Shown here one piece after another: positions 1-8,290 of a stretch of DNA of 64,000 nt. The position numbers and the translations under genes were made by a program. Source of the stretch: Sphingomonas oryzagri (GTDB lineage: Bacteria; Pseudomonadota; Alphaproteobacteria; Sphingomonadales; Sphingomonadaceae); contig NZ_JARYGZ010000002.1 in NCBI RefSeq assembly GCF_029906645.1, forward strand, positions 124,001-188,000. The letters are read 5' to 3'. The notes below the pieces were generated by a model that was not told the DNA's origin, did not search any database, and saw only the letters and a program-made list of their open reading frames with translations. The stretch's first letter is position 1, and each line of letters starts with the position of its first letter.

Positions 1-1574
1 TCGCTCTCGGCGATGTCGGGATAGCGCTTGGCGATGATGTCGGGGATCAGATGCTGGTTGATGGTCTCGGCCGGAAACTCGTCGGGGATGAGGCTGGCGC
101 GAAGCACCTGGCTGTCCTGAAGCACGGCCGCCATCAGGTCCGTCATGTCCGTCTCGATGATCTCCTTGGCGCGCCTGCTGGTCGGTTCCTTGAGGCCGGC
201 GATCTCGATGGTGGGCTCCGCGTCGAGGAGGTCGATGCGCGTAGTCGGGCGGGCGCCGCCGTCGAACCGGTCGTCGGAGGCCTTCGTCTTGAAGTTGAAG
301 TTGGGGATCAGCACCTGCTCCATGAGGAGCGAGGCGGCGATCGCCTTCAGCATGTCATTGACCGCGCTACGCACGACCTCGTCGGCGGTGTCGGGTTCGG
401 CGAGCAGGTTCGTGAACTGGGCGTGCGTCTTGCCTGGTGCGTCGCGGGTGGCTCGGCCGATGATCTGCACGACCTCGGTCAGCGAGCCCCGGTAGCCGAT
501 CGTCAGGGCGTGCTCGCACCAGATCCAGTCGAAGCCCTCCTTGGCCATCCCGAGGGCGATGACGATGTCGAGGTCCTCTCGCTTCTCCACGCTGCGGAGG
601 CCTGTCAGCACGGTCTGCTGGGTGTCCGGCGTGACGAGGTCGGCGATCTTCAGAACACGACCGTCATGGGTTCGCAGCAACTGGAAGCCGGTTTTCGGAT
701 CGACCTCGAACACGTTGCCGAGGACGTCGAGGATGCCGTTCATCTCCCTGATCTTGTCGCCGAGCGCCGCCTGCGAGTTGACGTTGGGGATGTGGATGAT
801 CGTCTTCTTGGTCGGATCGAGCACCTCGCCGATCGCGGATAGGTAGCTGCCGTGGTAGAAGTGGTAGCCGATCCCCAGCGTCTTGAGATGCTCGTAGCCG
901 GACAGCTGCTCGTAGTAGGTGTAGACGACGTCGGTGAACTTCGCCTCGTCATCGGCACGCAGGACCGGGATCTGGTCGCCGCGGAAGAAGGAGCCGGTCA
1001 TGGCGACGATGTGGGTGGAGCCCTCGTCCATGACGGTGCGGATCAGCTCGCCCAGGCGGTTGTCGGCGTCGGCCGAGACGTGATGGAACTCGTCGATGGC
1101 AAGGACGCAGTCGTGGAAGGCGGTGATGCCGCGGCCTTCGCGCATGATCCGGTCGAAGGCGTGGCGCAGCGTGGAGTGAGTACAGACGATGATGTCGTCG
1201 TCCGAATCCATGAAACGGATGAAGGCGTTGATCTTGCCGCTGTCGCCGCCGATCATGTCGCAGAGGTTGTTCTGCGGAGCGATCGTCCAGTCGGCGAAGA
1301 AGCCGTGCGCCGTAAGATCGGTCGAACGGAACGAGTTGCCGATCGAGCGCTCCGGCACGGCGACGACGACCTTGCGCATGCCTTGGTTGCGGAGCTTGTC
1401 GAGGCCGAGGAACATCAGCGCACGGGACTTGCCGGACGCGGGCGGGCTCTTGATGAGCAGATACTTGGCGTTGCGGGCGTCGAAGGCGCGAGACTGCATG
1501 ACACGCATGCCGTAGGCGTTGGTTGCCTTGCTGGCACCGGTGGAGCCGTATTCGACGGTGATGAAGTCAGGCAT
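1..1574 (-). CDS. DEAD/DEAH-box helicase of restriction/defence type (3' end outside window)
   Basis: The reading frame is open from an ATG at 1574 to the left edge, giving at least 524 residues; the C-terminus lies outside the window. A Walker A-like P-loop (SPPASGKS, residues 43-50), a Walker B DEFHH box (161-165), a TGS motif near 193 and a motif VI QIIGRATRDAPGK (370-382) give the order of an SF2 helicase of the ResIII type. Only 15 bases separate its start from the stop of the upstream methyltransferase, so they are probably co-transcribed with the ArsR-like gene. Helicase plus N6-methyltransferase suggests a restriction-modification or defence system in which this protein is the translocase. 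A nuclease domain, if any, would lie in the missing part or in a further gene to the left. The helicase assignment is firm; the system type is inferred. Confidence 0.82.
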   Translation of the reverse strand, partial: MPDFITVEYGSTGASKATNAYGMRVMQSRAFDARNAKYLLIKSPPASGKSRALMFLGLDKLRNQGMRKVVVAVPERSIGNSFRSTDLTAHGFFADWTIAPQNNLCDMIGGDSGKINAFIRFMDSDDDIIVCTHSTLRHAFDRIMREGRGITAFHDCVLAIDEFHHVSADADNRLGELIRTVMDEGSTHIVAMTGSFFRGDQIPVLRADDEAKFTDVVYTYYEQLSGYEHLKTLGIGYHFYHGSYLSAIGEVLDPTKKTIIHIPNVNSQAALGDKIREMNGILDVLGNVFEVDPKTGFQLLRTHDGRVLKIADLVTPDTQQTVLTGLRSVEKREDLDIVIALGMAKEGFDWIWCEHALTIGYRGSLTEVVQIIGRATRDAPGKTHAQFTNLLAEPDTADEVVRSAVNDMLKAIAASLLMEQVLIPNFNFKTKASDDRFDGGARPTTRIDLLDAEPTIEIAGLKEPTSRRAKEIIETDMTDLMAAVLQDSQVLRASLIPDEFPAETINQHLIPDIIAKRYPDIAES

Positions 1575-1589
1575 TCTGGCGTCTCCGGG

Positions 1590-4328
1590 TCAGCTGTTCT
1601 TCGGCTTTGAATGCCGTGCATAGAGCTTAAACAGATGCTCTAGCCGCTCGGTGTCGTCTCGGAATGGGCGACCAATGTAGATGGTCTCGAGGTATCGATC
1701 GAGATCACGGTGCGCCTGCCGAAGTTCGTCTGGTGTCGTTTCTGGATTGTATAGCCATCCTAGGGACCGGCCATCGGCAATATAGGGCTCCCTAGCCCTG
1801 AGAATTGCCAGAGCGTGATCCTCAAGCTCGGTTTTCTGTTGGGCGGAGAGAGATGGAAGGGGGAAGGTGTTGTAGACGAGAGTGTTGGAATACCGATAAT
1901 CGGTCTTCAACCTTCCGCCGACCGTTGCCGTCCAATCAAGATGGAGGCGCGAGGAGACGATCGAGAACAGCCATGTAGGGGCGTTGTAGACCGCGAACGC
2001 CTGGTCGGTCGCGACCGTCCCTTCAGGGAGGAAGCCGCAAGGCAGATGCGATCGCCGTTCCGAGCAAATTCTGGGGATGATTAGGAAGGGCTCATCACGA
2101 TGTCTAATCTCGTTGAAACGGTGCGGCCAAGCTGCCGAGGCGGCCGTGGAGGCCTTGGTGCTCTTTGCCCTTGCCTCGGACACTAGCCGCAGCCGGCCTG
2201 CAATCGAAGGGATCGAGGACGCAAGTGCCAGTTGGTCGTCACTGATCCAAAGGCAATATCGGAGATCGCCCTGAAGATACTCCTGGGCACCGTAGATGGG
2301 GCGGATGAGCGATCGGGCCTCGGGATGGGCATCGAGGAGTGCTTCCATCTCCTGGGTGTCCAGGCTCAGGTGACCAGCGTCTTTTGCAGCACTGCCGAGC
2401 TCGATTTCCGGAAGCCCGGCGATTGACGAGGATCGACGCTCGACGAAGATGTCCGGTGCATCGACCAGATAAGGGTTCACGTTGCTGGCGGCGATCTTGT
2501 GCTCGATGCTGAAAATCGCTTTCGGTCGATTTGAGATCGGCCTGAGGCCAACGATAACGCAGATCACTCCCGCGTTCTTCGCGGCGCTGTTGCTCCATTT
2601 GAACGGCGTGTAGCAGAAACTGTATTCGGCTCCCTTTGACCGGAGCAGTGGCCATAGCAACGGCACTTGTTCGCCCTGGAAGAGGGAATTGGTCGTGACG
2701 AAGGCCGCGGTGGCCCCGGTGAGGCGACCGAAGTCGGCGGCGCGTGCGAACCAGGCTGCGACGTAGTCGAGATTGCCGAAGACGCCAGGCTCCGCCGAGA
2801 ACACTGCGGCCATGTCATCTTGTTGATCGGCAGTGCGCTTGGGGCGCCCAAGATACGGGGGATTGCCCACGATGAAGATCTCGGACGCCGGATCGGATGG
2901 ACACACATCCGACCATGCGATGCGAAGGGCATTTCCGACTCTGATGCTCCCCGCATCCGTCAGCGGCAGAGCCGGAGCCGGGCTCGAGCATATCTCGCCC
3001 AGCTTCTGGTTCATTTGATACTGGGAAATCCAAAGCGAGAGCTTGGCCGTTTCGCAGGCGAAGTCGACTGGATCGACGCCGTAGAAGCTGCTGATCTTGA
3101 TCCCAGTGTGATAGTCCGGAAGCGCCAATTGGCCCTTCCGCTTCACGTCGCGAATGCGTCGGAACGCCTCAGTCTCGATGCGGCGGAGTTCGCGATAGGC
3201 GATGATGAGGAAGTTGCCCGATCCGCAAGCGGGATCGAACACGCGGATCTTGCTGATGCGGTCCACGAGCTTGCCGAGCGCGCTCACGCTGTCGCCGGCT
3301 ATGGTAAGCTGCTCGCGAAGGGAGGAGAGGAAGAGCGGCTCCAGCACCTTCATGATGTTCGGCACGGACGTATAGTGCATGCCGAAGTCGGCGCGCATGT
3401 CGGTGTGGACGATGGCCTGGATCATGGAGCCGAAGATGTCGGCGTGGATCTGGTCCCAATGGAGGTCGGCTGCTTCGAGGAGGAGGCGGCGCGCTCGCCG
3501 GTTGAACACGGGGACTGCGGTGCGGTCGCGGAACAGGCCGCCGTTCACATACGGGAAGTCGGTGGCGATCCGGCGCGACTGGACGCCGGCGCCTGCCCTG
3601 TTGGCCTCCACAGGGATGTCGAGAGCGATGAAGACGTCCTCAATCACCCTTCGGGTGTCCGAGCCATCGATCTGCATGGCTTCGCGCCGTAGCGTGTCGA
3701 CGAACAGCTTCTTCTTGAAGATGCCCGTGTCCTCGGCAAACATGCAGAACAGGATGCGCGTCATGAAGAGGTTGAGGTCGTGGACATGGTCCACGCCGAA
3801 GCCGGGATTGGCATCGAGGATGGCGTCGTGGAATTTGGCCATGTGCCGCGCGGCCCGCACGTCGGCGGTCGTCTCGGCGGCGGGCTTGTAGCGCTCCACG
3901 CCGAACATCGGCATCAGATAGTCGTAATTGACCGGGAGGTCGGCGAGACGGTCGAAGCCGGGGCTCTCCCCCGTTTTGATGTCGACGGCGAGGAACTCGT
4001 CACCGTCCGTGCTGACGAGGAAGCGGGGCGCGTTCTTGGCGGCCGCGCCCTTCTTGCCGACCAGCGACGCCTTCAAGGCCTCGACGACGTTCTGCACCTC
4101 GCCGGGGGCGGCCGGGCGGTATAGCATCTTCTTCGGCCAGAGGATGTCGGTAGCGGCCAAGCCGGCGGGGTGCTTCATCCGCAGCTTGGTCACCTCGTTC
4201 CGGGAGGCGTCGTAGGCCTCCATGAGGCGGAACGGGAAGTCGTGCAGGGTGCAGGCGCCGGCGGCGACATCCTGAGCAATCTGCTCGAGGGACTTTTCGA
4301 TCTCGATCGTGTTCATCGCGGTGCTCAC
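1590..4328 (-). CDS. MmeI-like class I N6-adenine DNA methyltransferase
   Basis: The 912-residue protein carries SAM-binding motif I (FDPACGSGNF, 364-373) and the catalytic NPPY box (489-492) of gamma-type N6-adenine methyltransferases. The stretch around residues 255-335 (YVNGGLF, then IFGSMIQ, then GMHYTS) is the helical spacer seen in MmeI-family type IIL enzymes. The C-terminal third has the layout of a target-recognition domain. An acidic/lysine cluster near residues 108-118 (DGDEF...DIK) might be a PD-(D/E)XK remnant, but this is weak, so it may lack its own nuclease. The start is GTG at 4328, overlapping the TGA of the ArsR-like gene (GTGA); an ATG four codons later is possible. The helicase gene follows 15 bases downstream. 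Role: probably host-DNA protection or cognate modification in a defence operon. Confidence 0.88.
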   Translation of the reverse strand: MSTAMNTIEIEKSLEQIAQDVAAGACTLHDFPFRLMEAYDASRNEVTKLRMKHPAGLAATDILWPKKMLYRPAAPGEVQNVVEALKASLVGKKGAAAKNAPRFLVSTDGDEFLAVDIKTGESPGFDRLADLPVNYDYLMPMFGVERYKPAAETTADVRAARHMAKFHDAILDANPGFGVDHVHDLNLFMTRILFCMFAEDTGIFKKKLFVDTLRREAMQIDGSDTRRVIEDVFIALDIPVEANRAGAGVQSRRIATDFPYVNGGLFRDRTAVPVFNRRARRLLLEAADLHWDQIHADIFGSMIQAIVHTDMRADFGMHYTSVPNIMKVLEPLFLSSLREQLTIAGDSVSALGKLVDRISKIRVFDPACGSGNFLIIAYRELRRIETEAFRRIRDVKRKGQLALPDYHTGIKISSFYGVDPVDFACETAKLSLWISQYQMNQKLGEICSSPAPALPLTDAGSIRVGNALRIAWSDVCPSDPASEIFIVGNPPYLGRPKRTADQQDDMAAVFSAEPGVFGNLDYVAAWFARAADFGRLTGATAAFVTTNSLFQGEQVPLLWPLLRSKGAEYSFCYTPFKWSNSAAKNAGVICVIVGLRPISNRPKAIFSIEHKIAASNVNPYLVDAPDIFVERRSSSIAGLPEIELGSAAKDAGHLSLDTQEMEALLDAHPEARSLIRPIYGAQEYLQGDLRYCLWISDDQLALASSIPSIAGRLRLVSEARAKSTKASTAASAAWPHRFNEIRHRDEPFLIIPRICSERRSHLPCGFLPEGTVATDQAFAVYNAPTWLFSIVSSRLHLDWTATVGGRLKTDYRYSNTLVYNTFPLPSLSAQQKTELEDHALAILRAREPYIADGRSLGWLYNPETTPDELRQAHRDLDRYLETIYIGRPFRDDTERLEHLFKLYARHSKPKNS

Positions 4329-4624
4329 TCCGCACCATCCGTCGAACCGCTGAGTTCGAGGAGGAGCGACCCGAGCTCGCCGAGGACCGCCCGGTTGGCG
4401 CGGTAGATCGTTTCGCGACCGTTCTTGGCGCTCTTCACGAGGCCAGCTCGCGCCAACACCGCGAGATGGACGGACATGGAGTTGTGGAGGATGCCGCCGA
4501 CGGCAGTCGCAAGATCGCTCACGCTCATCCCGGCGGCGCCGGGCCGGCTGAGCGTGACCATGGCCGCAAAGCGAATGGGCTGCGCCAACGCGCTCATCGA
4601 AGTGATGGCCTTCTTCTGATTCAT
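4325..4624 (-). CDS. ArsR/SmtB-family winged-helix regulator
   Basis: This 99-residue protein has the ArsR fold: N-terminal helices containing LAQPIRFA, a recognition-helix segment NSMSVHLAVLARAGLV (about 48-63) and a wing with GRETIYRAN. No CxC metal-binding motif is present, so it is not a classical metal sensor. It is the first gene of the methyltransferase-helicase operon and overlaps the next gene by 4 bases, which points to autoregulation and translational coupling. An operator candidate (4636-4648) lies directly upstream of its ATG, and a matching inverted copy lies 170 bases further away near the divergent genes. Small DNA-binding regulators heading modification operons often delay nuclease expression until DNA is protected; that role here is inference. 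Confidence 0.85.
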   Translation of the reverse strand: MNQKKAITSMSALAQPIRFAAMVTLSRPGAAGMSVSDLATAVGGILHNSMSVHLAVLARAGLVKSAKNGRETIYRANRAVLGELGSLLLELSGSTDGAE

Positions 4625-4635
4625 GTCATGAATCT

Positions 4636-4648
4636 ATGACGCATTGAT
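4636..4648. promoter_or_regulatory. Candidate operator, left copy (13-bp element)
   Basis: ATGACGCATTGAT lies 11 bases upstream of the ArsR-like start and is the exact reverse complement of the element at 4818-4830. It overlaps an imperfect palindrome beginning at 4626 (TCATGAATCTATGA). The intergenic region 4625-4924 is more AT-rich than the genes around it and otherwise shows only promoter-like sequence; a 62-codon frame inside it (4644-4832) has no ribosome site and is not called. Confidence 0.5.
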
Positions 4649-4817
4649 ACGAATGGCAAGCGACGGAAATTACGTCGACATGAGAGATCGGACCAGAACG
4701 GGGCGATTGGAGGACCATGGAATCACGCGGATTCTAAGCAGGTTTGTCGCTGGCGCTGCGGGAGCTGTTCAACGCGGCTGGGGCTTCGAAGCAGAAGTCA
4801 ATCAAGAACAAAAATAC

Positions 4818-4839
4818 ATCAATGCGTCATGACATATTG
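4818..4839. promoter_or_regulatory. Candidate operator, right copy (13-bp element inside a near-palindrome)
   Basis: ATCAATGCGTCAT (4818-4830) repeats the element at 4636-4648 in inverted orientation. It is part of the near-perfect palindrome CAATnnGTCATGACnnATTG at 4820-4839, with 16 of 20 positions symmetrical. It sits about 85 bases before the plus-strand operon at 4925, so one regulator could control both directions. Confidence 0.5.
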
Positions 4840-4924
4840 ACGTATGGTTAATGCATCGTTAACTATGTTTCCACCGAGGGGCGGCCGCCTCCCGGATTCC
4901 CCATGAGACACGAGGAGACCGACG

Positions 4925-5668
4925 TTGACGAAGATGCTCGACCGCGCCGCTGCCGCGGACATCCACCACCATGTGCCGGCGGTCTCGTCGGATCGGGACG
5001 ACCCGATGCTGCCCGACGAGACGGGCGACGAGCGCGTCGGCGTCACGAGGCGCGGCCTCGTCAGGCTGGCGATGGTCGCGGCCGAGGTCGGCGCCCGCTT
5101 CCAGCGCGAGGGAGTCGCCCACGACCCGATGGCCTGGATGCTTTCGCCCAGGGCGGTCTTCGACGGGGAGACCGCCATCGACGCGTGCATCGACCTCGCC
5201 CCGGCCATGCGCGCGATCATGCTGCACGGCCTCGGTCTGGGGCTCGACGCCACGCCCGAGGAGATCGACGATCTCATGGCCGACGACGAGGGCGGCGAGG
5301 AGGACGGCGACGACGTCGGCATCGGCGCGATCGATCCGCCCTCGGCGCACGTGATCCCGCTGAACGCGGGCTCGCCGCGCCTGTGGACGGCGCTTCTCGT
5401 CGACGAAAGCGACGACGGCATCGTGCACGCCTTCGAGGCCATGGTGGCGCCCGGCCCGGAGGTCGCCCGCGAGCGCATCCGCCAGCGTCACGGCGCCAGG
5501 ATCGCGCACGGTGCCGAGATCCGCGAGGGGTTCGACGCCACCCAGCCGCTGGCCGAGGCGCTAGTGGCGCCGGCGGTGCAGGACATCCTCGCGATGGTCG
5601 CGGTCGACCCGGCCTCCCCGCTCGCGCAGGGCCTCGAGGTCACCGTCTCGCAGCGGTTTTGCGAATGA
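4925..5668 (+). CDS. Unknown protein with a possible Xre/MbcA/ParS-like domain
   Basis: The 247-residue product is not recognised with certainty. A TTG at 4925 is preferred because GAGGAG lies 7 bases upstream (4912-4917); the ATG at 4934 would sit too far from it. Residues about 65-110 (DPMAWMLSPRAVFDGETAIDAC) recall the toxin-binding domain of Xre/MbcA/ParS antitoxins, which usually contain a W-L-x-P...F-G-G-x-T-P pattern, but the match is loose and no partner toxin is adjacent. A very acidic stretch (about 113-130) follows. It is the first gene of a short plus-strand operon and overlaps the exonuclease gene by 4 bases (ATGA). It is divergent from the methyltransferase operon and may share its operators. 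Confidence 0.6.
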   Translation: MTKMLDRAAAADIHHHVPAVSSDRDDPMLPDETGDERVGVTRRGLVRLAMVAAEVGARFQREGVAHDPMAWMLSPRAVFDGETAIDACIDLAPAMRAIMLHGLGLGLDATPEEIDDLMADDEGGEEDGDDVGIGAIDPPSAHVIPLNAGSPRLWTALLVDESDDGIVHAFEAMVAPGPEVARERIRQRHGARIAHGAEIREGFDATQPLAEALVAPAVQDILAMVAVDPASPLAQGLEVTVSQRFCE

Positions 5669-6582
5669 CGGAGGCGCCTGGCCATAGGCGTCCGCCCGAC
5701 GCGGAGGAGCATGCGCGGCAGGTCGCGGCGATGGTGAGGGCCATCGGAAGGCATCCCGACTACCGCGTCCTCCGCCGCATCAAGCCGATGAGGCGGACTG
5801 CGCCGGGCGGCATCCGCCCCGAGATGATGTGCGGATGCGCCATCGACGTGGAGACCACCGGGCTCGACCACCGGAAGGACGAGATCATCGAATTGGCGAT
5901 GCAGCGCTTCTGGACGGACGCCGAGGGCAGGATCGTGGCGACGGGTCGTCGCGTATCCTGGCTCGAGGAGCCGGCGGTCGCCGAGATCTCGGAGGAGATC
6001 ACCAGGGTGACGGGTCTGACGGCCGACGACGTGAGGGGCCGTTCGATCACCGACGCCGAGGCGATCACGCTGCTCCGCGACGCCCATGTCGTGGTCGCGC
6101 ACAACGCGGGGTTCGACCGTCCGTTCGTGGAGAGCAGGCTGCCGGGGGCTGCGGGTCTCCGCTGGGTGTGCTCGATGCGCGACGTGGACTGGCGGGCGCA
6201 CGGGTTCGAGGGCCGCGTGCTGGGTCACCTGCTCGGGCAGATGGGCTGGTTCCACTCCGCGCACCGCGCGCAGGCGGACGTCGACGCGCTGCTCCACCTG
6301 CTCGATCATCCGGTCGGCGCGACCACCGTGTTCCGCGAGGCGGTCACCACGGCATCGCGCCCGACGTGGCGGATCAGCGCGATCGATGCGCCCTACGGCG
6401 CGAAGGATGCGCTCAAGGCGCGGGGCTACCGCTGGAACGGCGAGGCCAAGGTCTGGAGCAAAGAGGTCGCGCGGGACGGTCTCGACGACGAGATCGGCTG
6501 GGCGATCGGCAGCGTCTACGCCGGGCGCGGACGGCCGCGGTTCGACAGGATCACCTGGAACGACCGCTACGCCGGAGTCTGA
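5665..6582 (+). CDS. DEDDh 3'-5' exonuclease (DnaQ/epsilon type)
   Basis: The 305-residue protein holds the four acidic residues and the histidine of DnaQ-like exonucleases: DVETTGLD at 61-68, HNAGFD at 146-151 and HRAQAD at 200-205. The long frame continues upstream to 4903, but that part only shadows the preceding gene. The ATG at 5665 overlaps that gene's TGA and is the sensible start. The C-terminal 90 residues contain DALKARGYRWNGEAKVW, a small domain often appended to mobile-element exonucleases, possibly for nucleic-acid contact. Enzymes of this type trim 3' ends in repair or proofreading. As part of an accessory operon it may act in plasmid/phage DNA processing or defence rather than in the replicative polymerase. 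Confidence 0.85.
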   Translation: MTEAPGHRRPPDAEEHARQVAAMVRAIGRHPDYRVLRRIKPMRRTAPGGIRPEMMCGCAIDVETTGLDHRKDEIIELAMQRFWTDAEGRIVATGRRVSWLEEPAVAEISEEITRVTGLTADDVRGRSITDAEAITLLRDAHVVVAHNAGFDRPFVESRLPGAAGLRWVCSMRDVDWRAHGFEGRVLGHLLGQMGWFHSAHRAQADVDALLHLLDHPVGATTVFREAVTTASRPTWRISAIDAPYGAKDALKARGYRWNGEAKVWSKEVARDGLDDEIGWAIGSVYAGRGRPRFDRITWNDRYAGV

Positions 6583-6696
6583 CCGGCCAACGCGGCGACC
6601 GCCACGCGACGACGATCATCACGACACGACGGAGGAGACAAGGACCGGGCGCGAAGGCGTCCCCGGGAAGGCCTGGATTCAACCTGGCGAGGAGAG

Positions 6697-7389
6697 ATGG
6701 ACATGGCGAAGAAGGCGCAGAAGGGCGAGCTGGTTCGGAGCGGCAACGTGATCGTCCCCTACCGCATGGGCGGCGAGATCACCGTGGACGGCGTGGCCGT
6801 CTGGCACGTGGCGAGCCTCAGACCGGCGACTGAGCGCGGCGCGTGGGATTTCGAGGCGGACAAGCTCGCGTGGTGGGATCAGGCGACCGGCCTGCCCTGC
6901 ATCATCCGCAGGGAGCGGAAGGGCAATCTCGGCGGCTACGTCGGCGTGCCGCCCGGCCATCCGCTCCATGGCCTCTCCGACGGCGCGCTGCCGCATGCGC
7001 TCGGCATCGAGGTGCACGGCGGTGTCCGCTACGCGGCCGCATGTCAGCGCGACGAGCCCGAGGACCGCTCGATCTGCCATGTCGAGCGGATGGAGCCGAT
7101 CGGCGGGCAGCGCGTGTTCGCGGGCGCCGACGGCGACGCGTGGTGGTTCGGGTTCCGCTGCGACACGGCGCTCGACTACGCGCCGCTGGACTTCGGCGCC
7201 AACAGGCGCCCCTACGAGGGCCACGACAAGGGCCAGGTCTATCGGGACGAGGCCTACGTCTACCGGCAGACGGTCCAGCTCGCGGCGCAGCTCGACGCCA
7301 TCGCGAAGGATCTGCCGAAGCCCGTGCTCGAGGAACCGCCGCCCGGCGTCGGTCTCGCCGAGGTCGCGGCCAGGAGGCGTGACCGATGA
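6697..7389 (+). CDS. Conserved hypothetical protein
   Basis: The 230-residue product is not recognised. GGCGAGGAGAG lies just before the ATG at 6697; a second ATG at 6703 is equally possible. It is rich in tryptophan and tyrosine, with no signal peptide or membrane segment. Features include a paired-W segment near 49-55, a central GGVRYAAACQRDEPED segment and a C-terminal acidic/tyrosine stretch (YRDEAYVYRQ). It overlaps the next gene by 4 bases (ATGA), so both are probably made together. It lies 114 bases after the exonuclease gene, a gap with no other coding sign. The GC-rich, arginine-heavy composition resembles the neighbouring accessory genes. Confidence 0.6.
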   Translation: MDMAKKAQKGELVRSGNVIVPYRMGGEITVDGVAVWHVASLRPATERGAWDFEADKLAWWDQATGLPCIIRRERKGNLGGYVGVPPGHPLHGLSDGALPHALGIEVHGGVRYAAACQRDEPEDRSICHVERMEPIGGQRVFAGADGDAWWFGFRCDTALDYAPLDFGANRRPYEGHDKGQVYRDEAYVYRQTVQLAAQLDAIAKDLPKPVLEEPPPGVGLAEVAARRRDR

Positions 7390-8189
7390 GCGGCCCGGAG
7401 GAGCGCTTCGACGATCCGTCGCGCCCGTGGGGCTGGTGGATGACCATGGACCGGAGCGGCTTCGTCGTCGACGAGCAGGGCCGGCGGTTCCGATCGGTGC
7501 GCGACGCGCTCTGGCGCGGCCGCCTCGGTCTCGACGTCACCGATGACCGGGAGGCCGGGATCGAGATGGAAAGGCTGCTCGGCTACCTCGTCTCGATCTC
7601 GCGCAAGGCGGCTGGCAGACGCGAACGCCTGATCGAGGTGTTCGAGGAGGACGCCCGCATGCCGGCGTTCGTCGAGATGTGGGCGCGGGGCCAGGGTCTC
7701 CTCGACGAGGATTCCGCCCTCACCATGGAGGGCCACGCGGCCATGCTCATGCTCGCGGTCACGCGCGACCTCGAGCGGGGGCCGACGCCGGTCGGCCGCG
7801 ACGAGGTGCCGACCGCCGGCCCTGCCGCGGACCGGGCCGCGCGCGAAGCGATGTTCGAGCGCTCCGAGGCGTTCGGGCGCCGGAGCGAGTGGCGGTTCGA
7901 GCGGACGATGGTCGGGAGCGTCTACGCCATCTCGCTGTCGGGCCGCGTCAGTCCGAGGGCGCTGCCCGCCGAGGCGACGGTCTGGACATGCGCGTTTCTC
8001 GACCAGGAGAGCCGTGACGCCATGTTCCAGTGGATCTGCCTCCGGGTGGATCGCTGGCGGGCCTGGGGAGATGACGCCGGCAGGTTCGGGGCGGCATGGC
8101 TCACCGACCACCTGTTCACGCTGATCGCGTGCGGAATGGCGGAGGCGGTCGGCGGCGGAGCCACGGATACCCGAGGGGGATTCCCGTAG
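7386..8189 (+). CDS. Conserved hypothetical protein, translationally coupled
   Basis: The 267-residue protein is not recognised. Its ATG overlaps the stop of the preceding gene. It looks soluble and mostly helical, with aromatic N-terminal residues (RPWGWWMTMDRSG), a hydrophobic AAMLMLAV segment near residue 118 and a Cys/Trp-rich C-terminal half. No catalytic motif can be picked out. Its place between an exonuclease gene and a glycosylase-like gene suggests a shared accessory function, but that is only context. Confidence 0.6.
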   Translation: MSGPEERFDDPSRPWGWWMTMDRSGFVVDEQGRRFRSVRDALWRGRLGLDVTDDREAGIEMERLLGYLVSISRKAAGRRERLIEVFEEDARMPAFVEMWARGQGLLDEDSALTMEGHAAMLMLAVTRDLERGPTPVGRDEVPTAGPAADRAAREAMFERSEAFGRRSEWRFERTMVGSVYAISLSGRVSPRALPAEATVWTCAFLDQESRDAMFQWICLRVDRWRAWGDDAGRFGAAWLTDHLFTLIACGMAEAVGGGATDTRGGFP

Positions 8190-8290
8190 CCGATGCCGTC
8201 GACGGCTGAACGGCCGGACCCGACGGACGGGCTTGTCGACGGCTCGAGGATGGACAGGAGCGGAGGGCTCTCGCACGAAGGAGGCCGGAT

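Noticed and set aside
4644-4832. Short plus-strand frame in the divergent spacer
   Set aside because: No ribosome site, AT-rich control DNA, and both ends overlap the operator repeats.
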